NCBI RefSeq assembly: GCF_004634245.1
Contig: NZ_SJTF01000005.1
Location: forward strand, 248,001-312,000
Length of the DNA: 64,000 bases
Direction of reading: 5' to 3'
Source of the DNA: Flavobacterium foetidum
GTDB taxonomy: Bacteria > Bacteroidota > Bacteroidia > Flavobacteriales > Flavobacteriaceae
Every line of letters starts with the position of its first letter. Position 1 is the first letter of the stretch. Positions 34,669 through 43,344 of the stretch are shown here, piece after piece. The translations under genes were made by a program, and so were the position numbers. Under the pieces are notes generated by a model. The model saw only the letters and a program-made list of their open reading frames with translations, did not search any database and was not told where the DNA came from.

Positions 34669-34758
34669 CATAAAAATTATTGGTAATGTAACGTCTTCCT
34701 AACTTTACTTCAGAATTGTTTTTTGAAATTGCAATTATTATTGTTCCTTTTTAATTTG

Positions 34759-34766
34759 TAAGTTTG
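34759..34766 (+). promoter_or_regulatory. Candidate -7 promoter element of DUF3822-rsmD operon
   Basis: TAAGTTTG fits TANNTTTG, 54 bases upstream of the DUF3822 ATG. A TTG at 34741-34743 is somewhat closer than the usual -33 spacing. Confidence 0.35.
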
Positions 34767-34820
34767 TGACGCCTAAAATTCTTTCTTGATTTAAAACAGG
34801 TAACGAATTGTAAATCAACT

Positions 34821-35642
34821 ATGTCATTACACAATACTAACATTACTTCAAAAAATTACAAAAAGCTTTCTATTCAGGTTTCACTGACAGGATTTACATT
34901 CTGCTGTTTTGATACTTTAAATAATATCATAACCACTTTTAGAGAAGTTCTGTTTGACACTTCAAACAAAACAACAAAAATAGAAGATTTGTATGCTCAG
35001 GCATTTAAAAATCATCCTCAATTAAAAGACACTTATGACGAAGTAATGGTGATTCACAGCAATAATCTTTCAACTTTTGTACCTGCTGCATTATTTGACG
35101 AAAATTATCTAGGAAGTTATCTCCAATATACCACCAAAGTATTCGAGACCGACTTTTTTACCTTTGATTATATTGCAAATTATCAGATGAATTCGGTTTA
35201 TATTCCGTATATCAACATAAATAATTTCCTGATTGACAACGTGGGATCTTTTGACTATAAACATGCCAATAGCATTTTGGTCGAAAAAATTCTGGACAAT
35301 TCGCGAAATAATGATGATAAAAAAATGGTTGTTAATTTCAATCCCGGAAATTTTGAAATTATTGTCGTGCAGAATCAAAAGTTGCTGTTATTTAATTCTT
35401 TTGAATACCATAATCCTGAAGATTTTATTTATTATATCTTGTTTACAGCAGAACAATTGAGCCTGAATCCCGAAAGTTTCCAGCTTGAATTATTAGGAAC
35501 AATTACAGAAAATGACCCATTCTATGCGATTGCTTACAAATACATCCGTCATATTTCGTTTATGGATGTCAGTGCATTGCAGGAAAGAAACAGTTTTACA
35601 ACCGCTCAAAATCAAAAACATTATATCTTATTTCAATCATGA
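34821..35642 (+). CDS. DUF3822-family protein
   Basis: A 273-residue cytoplasmic protein of a Bacteroidota-specific family. The sequence has the look of the actin/hexokinase-like ATPase fold that DUF3822 is thought to share (TFCCFDTLNNIITTFREV near residue 28; MVVNFNPGNFEIIVVQNQKL near residue 172), with no clear phosphate-binding signature. It overlaps rsmD by four bases (ATGA), so the two are translationally coupled. This DUF3822-rsmD order is common in the phylum (from memory) and hints at a role linked to ribosome assembly or to a neighbouring metabolic enzyme; that is inference only. Confidence 0.8.
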   Translation: MSLHNTNITSKNYKKLSIQVSLTGFTFCCFDTLNNIITTFREVLFDTSNKTTKIEDLYAQAFKNHPQLKDTYDEVMVIHSNNLSTFVPAALFDENYLGSYLQYTTKVFETDFFTFDYIANYQMNSVYIPYININNFLIDNVGSFDYKHANSILVEKILDNSRNNDDKKMVVNFNPGNFEIIVVQNQKLLLFNSFEYHNPEDFIYYILFTAEQLSLNPESFQLELLGTITENDPFYAIAYKYIRHISFMDVSALQERNSFTTAQNQKHYILFQS

Positions 35643-36244
35643 GAATTATTTCAGGAAAATACAAAGGGCGCCGCATTTTTCCGCCAAAAAACTTGCCTGT
35701 TAGACCAACGACTGATATGAGCAAAGAAGCATTGTTTAATGTTTTGAACAACCATTTTAACTTTGACAGCTTAAAGGTTTTGGATTTATTTTCTGGAACC
35801 GGCAATATCAGCTACGAATTTGCTTCTCGCGGCAGCGCGCCAATAACTTGCGTTGATGGTGATTTCGGGTGCGTAAAATTCATCAAACAGGTTTCATCAG
35901 AATTTGATTTTGATATTGCGGCAACTAAAAGCGACGTTTTTAAATTTCTAGACAACTGCAAAACAACTTACGATATTATTTTTGCTGATCCTCCGTACGG
36001 ACTTGATCAAGCTACTTTTGAAAAAATCGTTTTAACGGTTTTTGAAAGAGAATTGCTAGAAGACGACGGGATGATGATTATCGAACATTCTAAATACACC
36101 AAACTTGAACATATGAGTAATTTTTCTTTTCAAAGAAGTTACGGCGGTTCGTATTTTAGTTTCTTTGAACTGAACTCTACCGATGACGATGAAGAATTAC
36201 CGCATGATATTTCAAAGAAAGATTCTGAAGAAGACGAAGGTTAA
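35639..36244 (+). CDS. rsmD: 16S rRNA (guanine(966)-N(2))-methyltransferase
   Basis: SAM-dependent methyltransferase that modifies G966 of 16S rRNA during 30S assembly. The 201-residue protein begins with the family signature MRIISGKYKGRRI, then RPTTDMSKEALFN, the SAM-binding DLFSGTGNISYEFASRG near residue 50 and the catalytic DPPYG near residue 119. A C-terminal acidic tail (DDDEELP...SEEDEG, about 20 residues) goes beyond the usual family end. Its start codon overlaps the stop of the DUF3822 gene. Confidence 0.93.
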   Translation: MRIISGKYKGRRIFPPKNLPVRPTTDMSKEALFNVLNNHFNFDSLKVLDLFSGTGNISYEFASRGSAPITCVDGDFGCVKFIKQVSSEFDFDIAATKSDVFKFLDNCKTTYDIIFADPPYGLDQATFEKIVLTVFERELLEDDGMMIIEHSKYTKLEHMSNFSFQRSYGGSYFSFFELNSTDDDEELPHDISKKDSEEDEG

Positions 36245-36263
36245 TCTATATTAATTCTCAAAT

Positions 36264-36320
36264 TTTAAAATCCCAAACTCCAATTTTCCCGAAGCTCGGG
36301 ATGGAATTTGGGATTTTAAA
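36264..36320. terminator. Long nested hairpin between convergent genes
   Basis: TTTAAAATCCCAAA (36264-36277) pairs with TTTGGGATTTTAAA (36307-36320), and inside it CCCGA (36288-36292) pairs with TCGGG (36296-36300). It is a likely terminator or repeat element for rsmD, although the T run is short. Confidence 0.5.
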
Positions 36321-36356
36321 GTTTTAGAGTTTAAACTCGTTGGTGAAATTATTTTC

Positions 36357-36491
36357 AACACATAGAAACATAGTTTAACTAAACTTAAAAAAGGCGTTTC
36401 ACTAGTCTAAATGCACATAGTTTAGGTATGTGTGGAAACTTGTTTCTTCCATTTTCTTTTTTCGGCACAAAAAACTATGCCTCTATGTGTT
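36357..36491. repeat. Long-range inverted repeat (CACATAG type)
   Basis: AACACATAG (36357-36365) and CATAGTTT (36369-36376) are mirrored by AAACTATG (36472-36479) and CTATGTGTT (36483-36491). A smaller CACATA/TATGTG palindrome lies in the middle. No coding sequence was seen. An AACCC-AAC-GGGTT palindrome follows at 36516-36528, and a near copy of it is at 61855-61866. Confidence 0.6.
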
Positions 36492-36538
36492 AAAATGCTT
36501 TTATTTTTTAATTAACCCAACGGGTTAGAGTTTAAATC

Positions 36539-38647
36539 TTATTTGATTCTGTTTTCATTTTCATCGACTTTCTTTTCTTTGAATTCACTTTCTTTTATTT
36601 TTCCAAACGTATAACGAACGGCAATCGAAAATTCTCGCGCATCTACCAAGTATTCTGACTTTGAATTGACATCGTTTATTGCCAATTCTTCCTTATAAAT
36701 TGTACTTCTAAAAATATCGTTAAAGCTCAAAGTGCAATTCCAATTTTTAAATGTCTTGGCCAAAGACATATCCATTATAAAATTTGCGCCGTGTTGGTAA
36801 ATTCCCTTGTATTGTTTTGTTGCTCCCCACCAGCCTAATACAAAACGATAGCCATTGGTTAAATCAAATTCGTTGTTGGAATAATAATAAATGTATGGTT
36901 TCGAAGCCATAAAAACGGCTGCCTTATCTTCTACTTTTTCTGCAAAAAAGACCAATGAGTTTGCTGTAGTCCAGAATTTATATTTGAAAGGAAGTTCAAA
37001 ATCAAGACTAATTCCGCTTTCTCGATTAAAATTAACTTCAGAAATAGTCAAAATATTGGTTTTTGCATCAAAGATAAAACTAGAATACATCGGATTTTTA
37101 ACCTGATAGCAACTCAGTTTAACCGTTTTGTCATGATATTGAAAAGTGCTCGAGATTTCGTTTACAAAAGCAGGCCCCAGGTTTATGCTGTTTCCGTACA
37201 CAAAATAAGGATTTATATAAGTTGAAATTTTGTTTAGAGAAGAGTAATTTGGGCGTACAATATACTTGGCATAATTTAAACTAACATTTTTGGTACTGTC
37301 AACAGGAAATGTAAACTGTGCTTTCGGAAATAGGTTGGTATAATTTCGATCAACAGAAGGTGTTGCATCGTACTGAAATCTGCCGATAACAGAAGTATTT
37401 TCTAGTCGCAGTCCAACAGAAAAATCAATCTTTTTTATCTTTCCTGAAAGCTGCGTGTAAAAAGCTGTGTTTTTTTCTTTAAAATGATACTGCATCAGTC
37501 CGTTTTGATTTTCATGATAATCAAAAATAGAAGCGTCTGATTTAGAAACCGCCTGCGAAAACAACCCTCCATATTCCCAATTCATTTCGTTTTTAAACTT
37601 CTTTTCTAAATCGGCTCTGCCTGAAAAAACATCGACATTAAATTTCTGATTACGGTTTTGTGCTAATTGAAATTCGGTTTGGTTAAAATTGTTTGCAACC
37701 AAACTCCACAAATACTGATTCAGATTAGAATACTGAAAACCAGCAAACAACTTTGTGTCTATAGCTTTTATTTTTTTTGAATAATTCAGAAAAGAATTCA
37801 CAAAATTCTTTTTACTGGAATTGTCAATTGATGTCAAAACATCGTTTTCATCTTCCTTAGTTTTATTATAGGTAGATGTCGTAATCGGAAAAGTATCGTC
37901 TTGAAGTCTACCATTTACATTGAATGAAAAATAATCGTCTTCGTTTATTTTATAAAACAATCCCGCTCCGAAAACATATTTATGCCTTTTGGTAGCAGCA
38001 AAAACATTATAATTGGAAACAATAGAAGCTTGTGGAATTTCATAATCAATGCCGTGACTTTCCCAAGGATTCAAGCGATTGTAATTGAAATTGGTTTTAA
38101 ATTCTAATTTATTCTTTTTAAAGTTCGAATTGAAACCTAAAAAATTATTGTAGTTCTTTCTAAACGAAGCCACTTCGGAAATCTCGGTTCTAAAACTATC
38201 TTTTTTACTCAATTTTCTTGTAATCAAGATAACTGCACGACCAGCCGCTTCATATTTTGAAGAGGGGTTCTGAATGATTTCGATTGTTTTAATGTCTGCA
38301 ACTGATAAAGCATTCAAATCGTTCATTTCTGCTTTTTGATTGTCAATATAAATTAGCGGATTTCCTTTTCCTACGAGTGTAATATTTTCGCGATCAGAAC
38401 TTATCTGTACTAAAGGCAGTTTCGCCAGCAAATCTAACGGATTCGGGATTGCGCTGTAAACAGAATTCGCAACATCAACCTTTATATTTCCGTTAGTATT
38501 AGTAAATATTTTTTTGTCCTGCTTAATCACAACTTCCTGCAGTTTGTTTGAAATACTGTCTCGTGGAGTTTCGTTTTGTGCATTTCCGATTAAGGAAAAT
38601 AAAAATGTGTAAACAATAATTAAAATTTTCAACAGATAGATCTTCAT
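36539..38647 (-). CDS. Outer-membrane beta-barrel receptor (TonB-dependent receptor-like, OMP_b-brl_3 type)
   Basis: A 702-residue outer-membrane protein. I chose the ATG at 38647 because it opens the signal peptide (MKIYLLKILI through IGNAQ); the frame upstream from a TTG adds nine residues that spoil it. After the signal peptide comes a plug domain (LQEVVIKQDKKIF, LLAKLPLVQISSD, VADIKTIEIIQNPSSKYEA) and then a long barrel of the outer-membrane beta-barrel family 3 type. There is no N-terminal carboxypeptidase-like domain, unlike many relatives. The substrate is unknown. It is divergent from a histidine kinase/response regulator pair, and three direct repeats lie 50-82 bases upstream of its start, so regulation by that pair is likely. 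Confidence 0.88.
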   Translation of the reverse strand: MKIYLLKILIIVYTFLFSLIGNAQNETPRDSISNKLQEVVIKQDKKIFTNTNGNIKVDVANSVYSAIPNPLDLLAKLPLVQISSDRENITLVGKGNPLIYIDNQKAEMNDLNALSVADIKTIEIIQNPSSKYEAAGRAVILITRKLSKKDSFRTEISEVASFRKNYNNFLGFNSNFKKNKLEFKTNFNYNRLNPWESHGIDYEIPQASIVSNYNVFAATKRHKYVFGAGLFYKINEDDYFSFNVNGRLQDDTFPITTSTYNKTKEDENDVLTSIDNSSKKNFVNSFLNYSKKIKAIDTKLFAGFQYSNLNQYLWSLVANNFNQTEFQLAQNRNQKFNVDVFSGRADLEKKFKNEMNWEYGGLFSQAVSKSDASIFDYHENQNGLMQYHFKEKNTAFYTQLSGKIKKIDFSVGLRLENTSVIGRFQYDATPSVDRNYTNLFPKAQFTFPVDSTKNVSLNYAKYIVRPNYSSLNKISTYINPYFVYGNSINLGPAFVNEISSTFQYHDKTVKLSCYQVKNPMYSSFIFDAKTNILTISEVNFNRESGISLDFELPFKYKFWTTANSLVFFAEKVEDKAAVFMASKPYIYYYSNNEFDLTNGYRFVLGWWGATKQYKGIYQHGANFIMDMSLAKTFKNWNCTLSFNDIFRSTIYKEELAINDVNSKSEYLVDAREFSIAVRYTFGKIKESEFKEKKVDENENRIK

Positions 38648-38696
38648 TTTTAGATGTTTTAATAGCGTACGCAAAAATGAAACAGAAACGGCTGTT

Positions 38697-38729
38697 TGAA
38701 AGTTAATTGAAGGTTAATCGGGAGTTAAT
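38697..38729 (-). promoter_or_regulatory. Three 11-bp direct repeats, candidate response-regulator operator
   Basis: Three adjacent 11-base units (38697-38707, 38708-38718, 38719-38729) each end in GTTAAT on the plus strand, i.e. ATTAAC(T/C) on the receptor strand, at an exact 11-base period. This puts each site on the same helix face, as in OmpR-family operators. A near-consensus -7 (CATTTTTG, one mismatch) lies at 38672-38679 on the minus strand, placing the repeats at and upstream of the receptor's -33 position. Confidence 0.6.
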
Positions 38730-38870
38730 CTGATTTTTGTGTTTGAAAAGCTTTATTTTTGAAGTACAAAATTTACACAAGAATTTTATGAATTAAAATG
38801 GCTTAGAATCTCGCATAGATTTAGCAAATTTTTGACTGCTAAATTTGCGAGAAAAAAACATCTATAATTA

Positions 38871-40229
38871 ATGAAGCAAAGAATCAATTTATTAATCTCG
38901 TTTTCTGTAATCGCACTAATTGTGTTGATGACAGTACAATGTTATTTGGTAAAAACGGCTTATGAATACAAAGTGGCACAGTTTCATACCGAAATCAAAA
39001 ACGAAATTGCTTCAATCACCAATAATTATAGCGATATCGATTCGGTTTTTATTTCCCGTAAAGAAGCGCTTTATAAAAAATTGTCTGAAACCTATTTAAA
39101 AGAAAACAAGGACAAATCTCAAATTCGAAAAAGTATTGTCGAGAATCAATTTCGTAATGACGTTACCCAAAAAATCAAACTGAAATTTGAACGCGAACTC
39201 CCAAACCTGAAAATCGATTTTGCGATTGTGCTCAATAAATTCATTTTATATAAAAACGCACAGCAGTCAGATACTATTTTTTCTGAAAAACCCTTTATTC
39301 AAAACAAATTATACGGCAATCTTTCTTCGTTGAACCAGGCATTTTTAGTTCGCAATTATGTCGGGACAACCAATGCAAAGCTGGCCGGACAAGATTATAG
39401 ATTATTGACAGAAGATTCTATGTACGTTTCGGTTGTCGATTGGGAGATGATTATTTTAAGGCGAATGACATTTATTCTTATCCTGTCCTTATTGTCAATA
39501 CTGACTTTAATTAGCCTTTTTGTAATTGCAATCAAAGCGCTTATCAAACAGAAAAAAGTAAATGAAGTCAAAACCGATTTCATCAACAATATTACGCACG
39601 AACTCAAAACACCTTTGACGACTTTAGGGATTTCTACTAAAATCCTAGAGCGAAAAGACATTCGTGAAAACGAAGAGAATTTCAATGCTGTTGTCAAGAC
39701 TATTTCGCGCCAAAACAGTCGTTTACAGAGTTTAATCGATCAGGTTATGGCAAACTCCCTTGCCGAAAACCAAATCGAATTGCACAAAGAAAAAGTCAAT
39801 GCCACAACTTTCTTGTCGCAGATTATAGAAGATTTTAAGGTCGCGTATCCCAATATTGCAATTGAGACAGATTTTGGAACTCAAAATACGTCTTTGACAT
39901 TAGATCAGTTTCATCTCACCACTGCGCTTTTAAATGTATTGGAAAATGCTGTGAAATACGGTTCAGATAAAATTACCATTAAAACCAGACTGCATCAGAA
40001 TCAGTTTTCTGTAAGCATAGAGGATAACGGAATCGGAATTGCAAAAAACAAACAAGCTTTGCTTTTCGAAAAATTTTATCGTGTAGAACAAGGCAATCTT
40101 CACAATACCAAAGGACTTGGTTTAGGGTTGTATTATGTAAATCAAATTATTAAGGCACATCAAGGTTCTATTGCTGTAATAAGCGATTTAGGAAAAGGCG
40201 CTGCATTTACTATTGTATTAAACGTTTAA
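38871..40229 (+). CDS. Two-component sensor histidine kinase
   Basis: A 452-residue membrane kinase. It has one transmembrane helix at residues 8-28, an extracytoplasmic sensor of about 165 residues, and a second helix at about 198-224. The HisKA domain follows with the phospho-accepting His243 in FINNITHELKTPLTTL, and the HATPase domain has the N box NVLENAVKYG, G1 DNGIGIA, F box LFEKFYRV and G2 KGLGLGLYY. The sensor has no recognisable fold by eye. It is followed after 10 bases by its response regulator and is divergent from an outer-membrane receptor gene, which suggests that it senses an envelope or nutrient state tied to that receptor. It resembles Bacteroides RprX in layout. Confidence 0.95.
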   Translation: MKQRINLLISFSVIALIVLMTVQCYLVKTAYEYKVAQFHTEIKNEIASITNNYSDIDSVFISRKEALYKKLSETYLKENKDKSQIRKSIVENQFRNDVTQKIKLKFERELPNLKIDFAIVLNKFILYKNAQQSDTIFSEKPFIQNKLYGNLSSLNQAFLVRNYVGTTNAKLAGQDYRLLTEDSMYVSVVDWEMIILRRMTFILILSLLSILTLISLFVIAIKALIKQKKVNEVKTDFINNITHELKTPLTTLGISTKILERKDIRENEENFNAVVKTISRQNSRLQSLIDQVMANSLAENQIELHKEKVNATTFLSQIIEDFKVAYPNIAIETDFGTQNTSLTLDQFHLTTALLNVLENAVKYGSDKITIKTRLHQNQFSVSIEDNGIGIAKNKQALLFEKFYRVEQGNLHNTKGLGLGLYYVNQIIKAHQGSIAVISDLGKGAAFTIVLNV

Positions 40230-40239
40230 TTAGAAGATT

Positions 40240-40929
40240 TTGAAAAGATTACTATTAGCCGAAGACGATTTTGATTTTGCTACGATACTAAAACAATATC
40301 TAGAACTGCATCAGTATGAGGTAATCTGGGCGGAAAATGGAGAAAAAGCCTTGGAATTATTCAAAGATCAAACTTTTGATATTTGTGTTTTTGATGTAAT
40401 GATGCCAAAACTCGACGGATTTTCTTTGGCAGAAAAAGTAATCAAAATCAATCCCGAAATTCCATTTGTTTTTCTCACCGCAAGAAAACTAAAAGAAGAT
40501 AAAATCATCGGTCTCAAACTTGGCGCCGACGATTACATCATAAAACCATTTGAAGCCGACGAACTGATTTTGAGACTTCAGAATATCTTAAAAAGAATTG
40601 AACAAAAGAGAATCTTAAACGGAAACAATATCATTGAAATCGGTTCGTATATTTTTGACAATGAGCGTTTGACTCTCCATCATAAAAATCATACACAACA
40701 GCTTACAGAAAAAGAAGCTGCTCTTATTGAGTATTTGTATCTTAATCATAATCAGTTATTAAAAAAAGATCAGATTCTTATGTCTGTCTGGAAAAAAGAC
40801 GATTATTTTTCGGGACGAAGCATGGATGTTTTTATCAGCAGACTTAGAAAATATTTCAATTCTGATCCAAAAATCAGTATCGAAACTACTCGTAATATTG
40901 GTTTAGAATTTAGAATAAAGTCTACTTAA
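40240..40929 (+). CDS. OmpR/PhoB-family response regulator
   Basis: A 229-residue response regulator. The receiver domain (residues 1-118) has the acidic pair AEDD, the phospho-acceptor Asp52 in CVFDVMMPK, the switch Thr in VFLTARK and the conserved Lys in IIKPFEA. The winged-helix DNA-binding domain (about 130-229) has LTEKEAALIEYL and the recognition-helix region RSMDVFISRLRKYF. The start is TTG, 10 bases after the kinase stop, and fits the family N-terminus exactly. Proteins of this class bind direct repeats about one helical turn apart; such repeats are at 38697-38729. Confidence 0.95.
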   Translation: MKRLLLAEDDFDFATILKQYLELHQYEVIWAENGEKALELFKDQTFDICVFDVMMPKLDGFSLAEKVIKINPEIPFVFLTARKLKEDKIIGLKLGADDYIIKPFEADELILRLQNILKRIEQKRILNGNNIIEIGSYIFDNERLTLHHKNHTQQLTEKEAALIEYLYLNHNQLLKKDQILMSVWKKDDYFSGRSMDVFISRLRKYFNSDPKISIETTRNIGLEFRIKST

Positions 40930-41578
40930 GTCTTTTTACACCAAAGTAATATTTAATTTCTATTCCGTAAACACCAAGATTGTCAGTTGGTTCGCTGCTT
41001 GGATTTAATTTGTCAAAAGCTTGAGAAACCCGAATCGAATTATAACATAGATTAAATGCCATCGCATTGGAATACCAAGTGTTAAAATTAAGAACAATTC
41101 CGATTCCGATTCCAAAATTATGCTGAGACATTGATGTGCTTCTTTCTGTTGTGCGAGAACCCAATTGCCCAGTTGTATTTATTTTTTCTGTCGCATTAAC
41201 TAACGAAAAAGTATATTTTGGCATAATCTGCAGGTATGCACTTTCACTCTGTTCGCCTAGTGCAATTTTAGGCGTAAAACTAAAGTTTACGGTAGAAAAA
41301 GTTTTATCGGGATTATCTGCTGTATTAGAATAAACATTGTTTTTAAACTTTCCGAACATATAATTGGCTTCTACTTCTGGAAGCAAAAAATCGAAAAGTT
41401 TATATTCTGCACCTGCAGAAAAGCTCATTGCGGGCGACGATTGCAAATCTTTTTCAAAAGAATACAAATGCAAAAAACCTCCTAATCCTACAAACGGTCG
41501 TCGTTCTTGAGCGTTACTATTAACTGTAGTAAATAGAAAAACAAAAAGTAAAATAATTTTTCGCAATGTAAGAATCAA
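40922..41578 (-). CDS. Outer-membrane beta-barrel protein, unknown function
   Basis: A 218-residue exported protein with a signal peptide (through NSNAQ) and a small beta-barrel built of alternating aromatic strands (VGLGGFLHLYSF, FGIGIGIVLNFN, YGIEIKYYFGVKRLK). No catalytic motif was seen. It is convergent with the response regulator and the two coding regions overlap by 8 bases at their 3' ends. The start is uncertain: TTG at 41578 is shown, and another in-frame TTG lies four codons in. Both keep the signal peptide. Confidence 0.7.
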   Translation of the reverse strand: MILTLRKIILLFVFLFTTVNSNAQERRPFVGLGGFLHLYSFEKDLQSSPAMSFSAGAEYKLFDFLLPEVEANYMFGKFKNNVYSNTADNPDKTFSTVNFSFTPKIALGEQSESAYLQIMPKYTFSLVNATEKINTTGQLGSRTTERSTSMSQHNFGIGIGIVLNFNTWYSNAMAFNLCYNSIRVSQAFDKLNPSSEPTDNLGVYGIEIKYYFGVKRLK

Positions 41579-41709
41579 ATTGTTTGTGGCAAAAATAGCG
41601 TTTTAGCGATACGCAAAACATTTCTTGCAAAAAAAATTTTAAAAAAAAGGAGTGCAAAAAATATAATTTTAGGAATCAATTCTATAATACATTAGAAATA
41701 AATTGATTA

Positions 41710-41717
41710 TAAATTTG
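41710..41717 (+). promoter_or_regulatory. Candidate -7 promoter element of small membrane-protein gene
   Basis: TAAATTTG fits TANNTTTG, 22 bases before the ATG at 41740. Confidence 0.4.
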
Positions 41718-41739
41718 AGTAATTTTAAAACTAAAAGTC

Positions 41740-41934
41740 ATGAATCTAAAACGCTTTTTTGGAGGCTTATTGACAATCCTCGGAATTGTCGGCCTTATCT
41801 ATACCGCCGTTATTTTTGCCGGCACATCTGGAGAAACCAGAGATATCAAATCACTTATCATATACGGAATATTAGGAATTGTCTTTTTCATGTCGGGAAT
41901 CAGCCTGGTTCGAACTACAAAAGACGAATCTTAG
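41740..41934 (+). CDS. Small two-helix membrane protein
   Basis: A 64-residue hypothetical protein with two predicted transmembrane helices (residues 9-27 and 39-56) separated by a short loop (GTSGETRDIKS), and a charged C-terminus (RTTKDES). It has its own -7-like element. Small proteins of this build are common and unannotated in Flavobacterium; I do not recognise a function. It was preferred over a longer overlapping frame because of its ATG, its hydrophobic pattern and the promoter position. Confidence 0.65.
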   Translation: MNLKRFFGGLLTILGIVGLIYTAVIFAGTSGETRDIKSLIIYGILGIVFFMSGISLVRTTKDES

Positions 41935-41982
41935 TTTTTCTTTCTACTGCAAAGGCACTAAGATATAAAGTTTTTTCTCTCA

Positions 41983-42033
41983 CAGATTTAGCAGATTTGG
42001 CAGATACGAAATCTAATACATCTGCTAAATCTG
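41983..42033. terminator. Inverted repeat between convergent genes
   Basis: CAGATTTAGCAGAT (41983-41996) and ATCTGCTAAATCTG (42020-42033) are exact inverted copies. It may end transcription from both sides, but it is also part of the CAGATT-type intergenic repeat family seen at 48600-48800 and 61780-61820. Confidence 0.45.
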
Positions 42034-42059
42034 CTGGAAAAACTAAAATACAATCAAAT

Positions 42060-43308
42060 TTATTCTTCAGAATTATTTAAATCAAGTTCTGTAAAATCTC
42101 TTTCTGTTTTGGATATTATGATGGTTGCGACTGTATTTCCTATTAAATTAGTTATCGCTCTAGCTTCGCTCATAAATTTGTCGACACCCAATAAAAATGC
42201 TAGACCTTCAACCGGAATTTTATGTAAGGCTGTTAAAGTCGACGCCAAAACAATAAAACCGCTTCCGGTTACTCCCGCTGCGCCTTTAGAAGTAATCATC
42301 AGGATTCCGATAACGGTGAGTATTTCAAAAAAACTCAAATGCACATCATACAACTGGGCTATAAAAAGCACCGACATCGAAAGATAAATCGAAGTTCCGT
42401 CGAGATTAAAAGAATATCCGGTCGGAATTACCAATCCCACAACCGATTTACTGCATCCCATTTTTTCCAATTTTACCATGATACTGGGCAGAGCAGCCTC
42501 AGAAGATGAAGTCCCGAGAACGAGCAAAAGTTCTTCTTTGATGTATTTTAAAACAGATAAAATACTGATTTTATAATATTTCAAGATACTTCCTAAAATC
42601 AAGAAAACAAAAAGAGCCATTGTCAAATAAACGCACAACATCAGTTTTCCTAACGGAATTAATGTTGCCAAACCAAATTTCCCAATTGTATATGCCATGC
42701 CGCCAAATGCACCAATTGGCGCTAGATACATCACGTATTTTAAGCCAAAGAAAACAACCTTAGAAAAACGCTCTAAAACCAAAATAGTCTGTTCTCGTTT
42801 CTTATAAAAGTTCAAAGCAATTCCGCAGACAATCGCTGCCAACAAAACCTGAAGCGTAAAATTGGATAAGAAAAATTCCAACCACGAAAAATGTTCTGAA
42901 GCTCCTTTTGTATATTGGCTCGCATCGCCAAAAGTCAGACTCGATTTATCAATTTTTCCAGGTTTAAATAAATACGCCACAGCAACTCCTATTGCTAGAG
43001 CAACGGTCGAAACTATTTCGAAATAGGTTAATGCTTTTACGCCAATTCGTCCTACTTTTTTTAGGTTGCCCATTCCAGAAATCCCTAAAACGATTGTCAG
43101 GAAAATAATCGGGCCTATAAAAAGTGAAATCAGTTGAATAAATTTCTTTCCTAGAAATTCCATTTTTAACACCGTTTGCAGGCGAAAAATGACCAAGCAA
43201 AACTCCCGCAATAATGGCCACCAAAACCCAAAAAGTAAGATTGGTCACTATAGCATGAAAAACGCTTTTATTGGCTTTTGGAGAAGAATTTGAATTGGAA
43301 ATATTCAT
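42060..43308 (-). pseudogene. Dicarboxylate/amino acid:cation symporter (DctA/GltP family), frameshifted
   Basis: Sodium- or proton-coupled carboxylate transporter of the DAACS family, read in two frames. The ATG at 43308 starts MNISNSNSSPKANK, followed by the first helix (LTFWVLVAIIAGVLLGHFSPANGV). The family sequence then continues in the next frame (MEFLGKKFIQLISLFIGPIIF) without loss. The shift lies in a run of five T (43163-43167; five A on the coding strand); four would restore a single frame of about 415 residues. The rest is intact, including the SSEAALPS hairpin motif and GYSFNLDGTS. It is either a sequencing error, a genuine inactivating indel, or slippage. The 3' frame also has its own ATG right at the junction. 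Confidence 0.8.
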
Positions 43309-43331
43309 GAAAATGGGTTAAGATAGTTTCA

Positions 43332-43339
43332 CAAATATA
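43332..43339 (-). promoter_or_regulatory. Candidate -7 promoter element of symporter gene
   Basis: TATATTTG on the minus strand, 23 bases upstream of the symporter ATG, directly after the T run that ends rnpB. Confidence 0.45.
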
Positions 43340-43344
43340 TAAAA

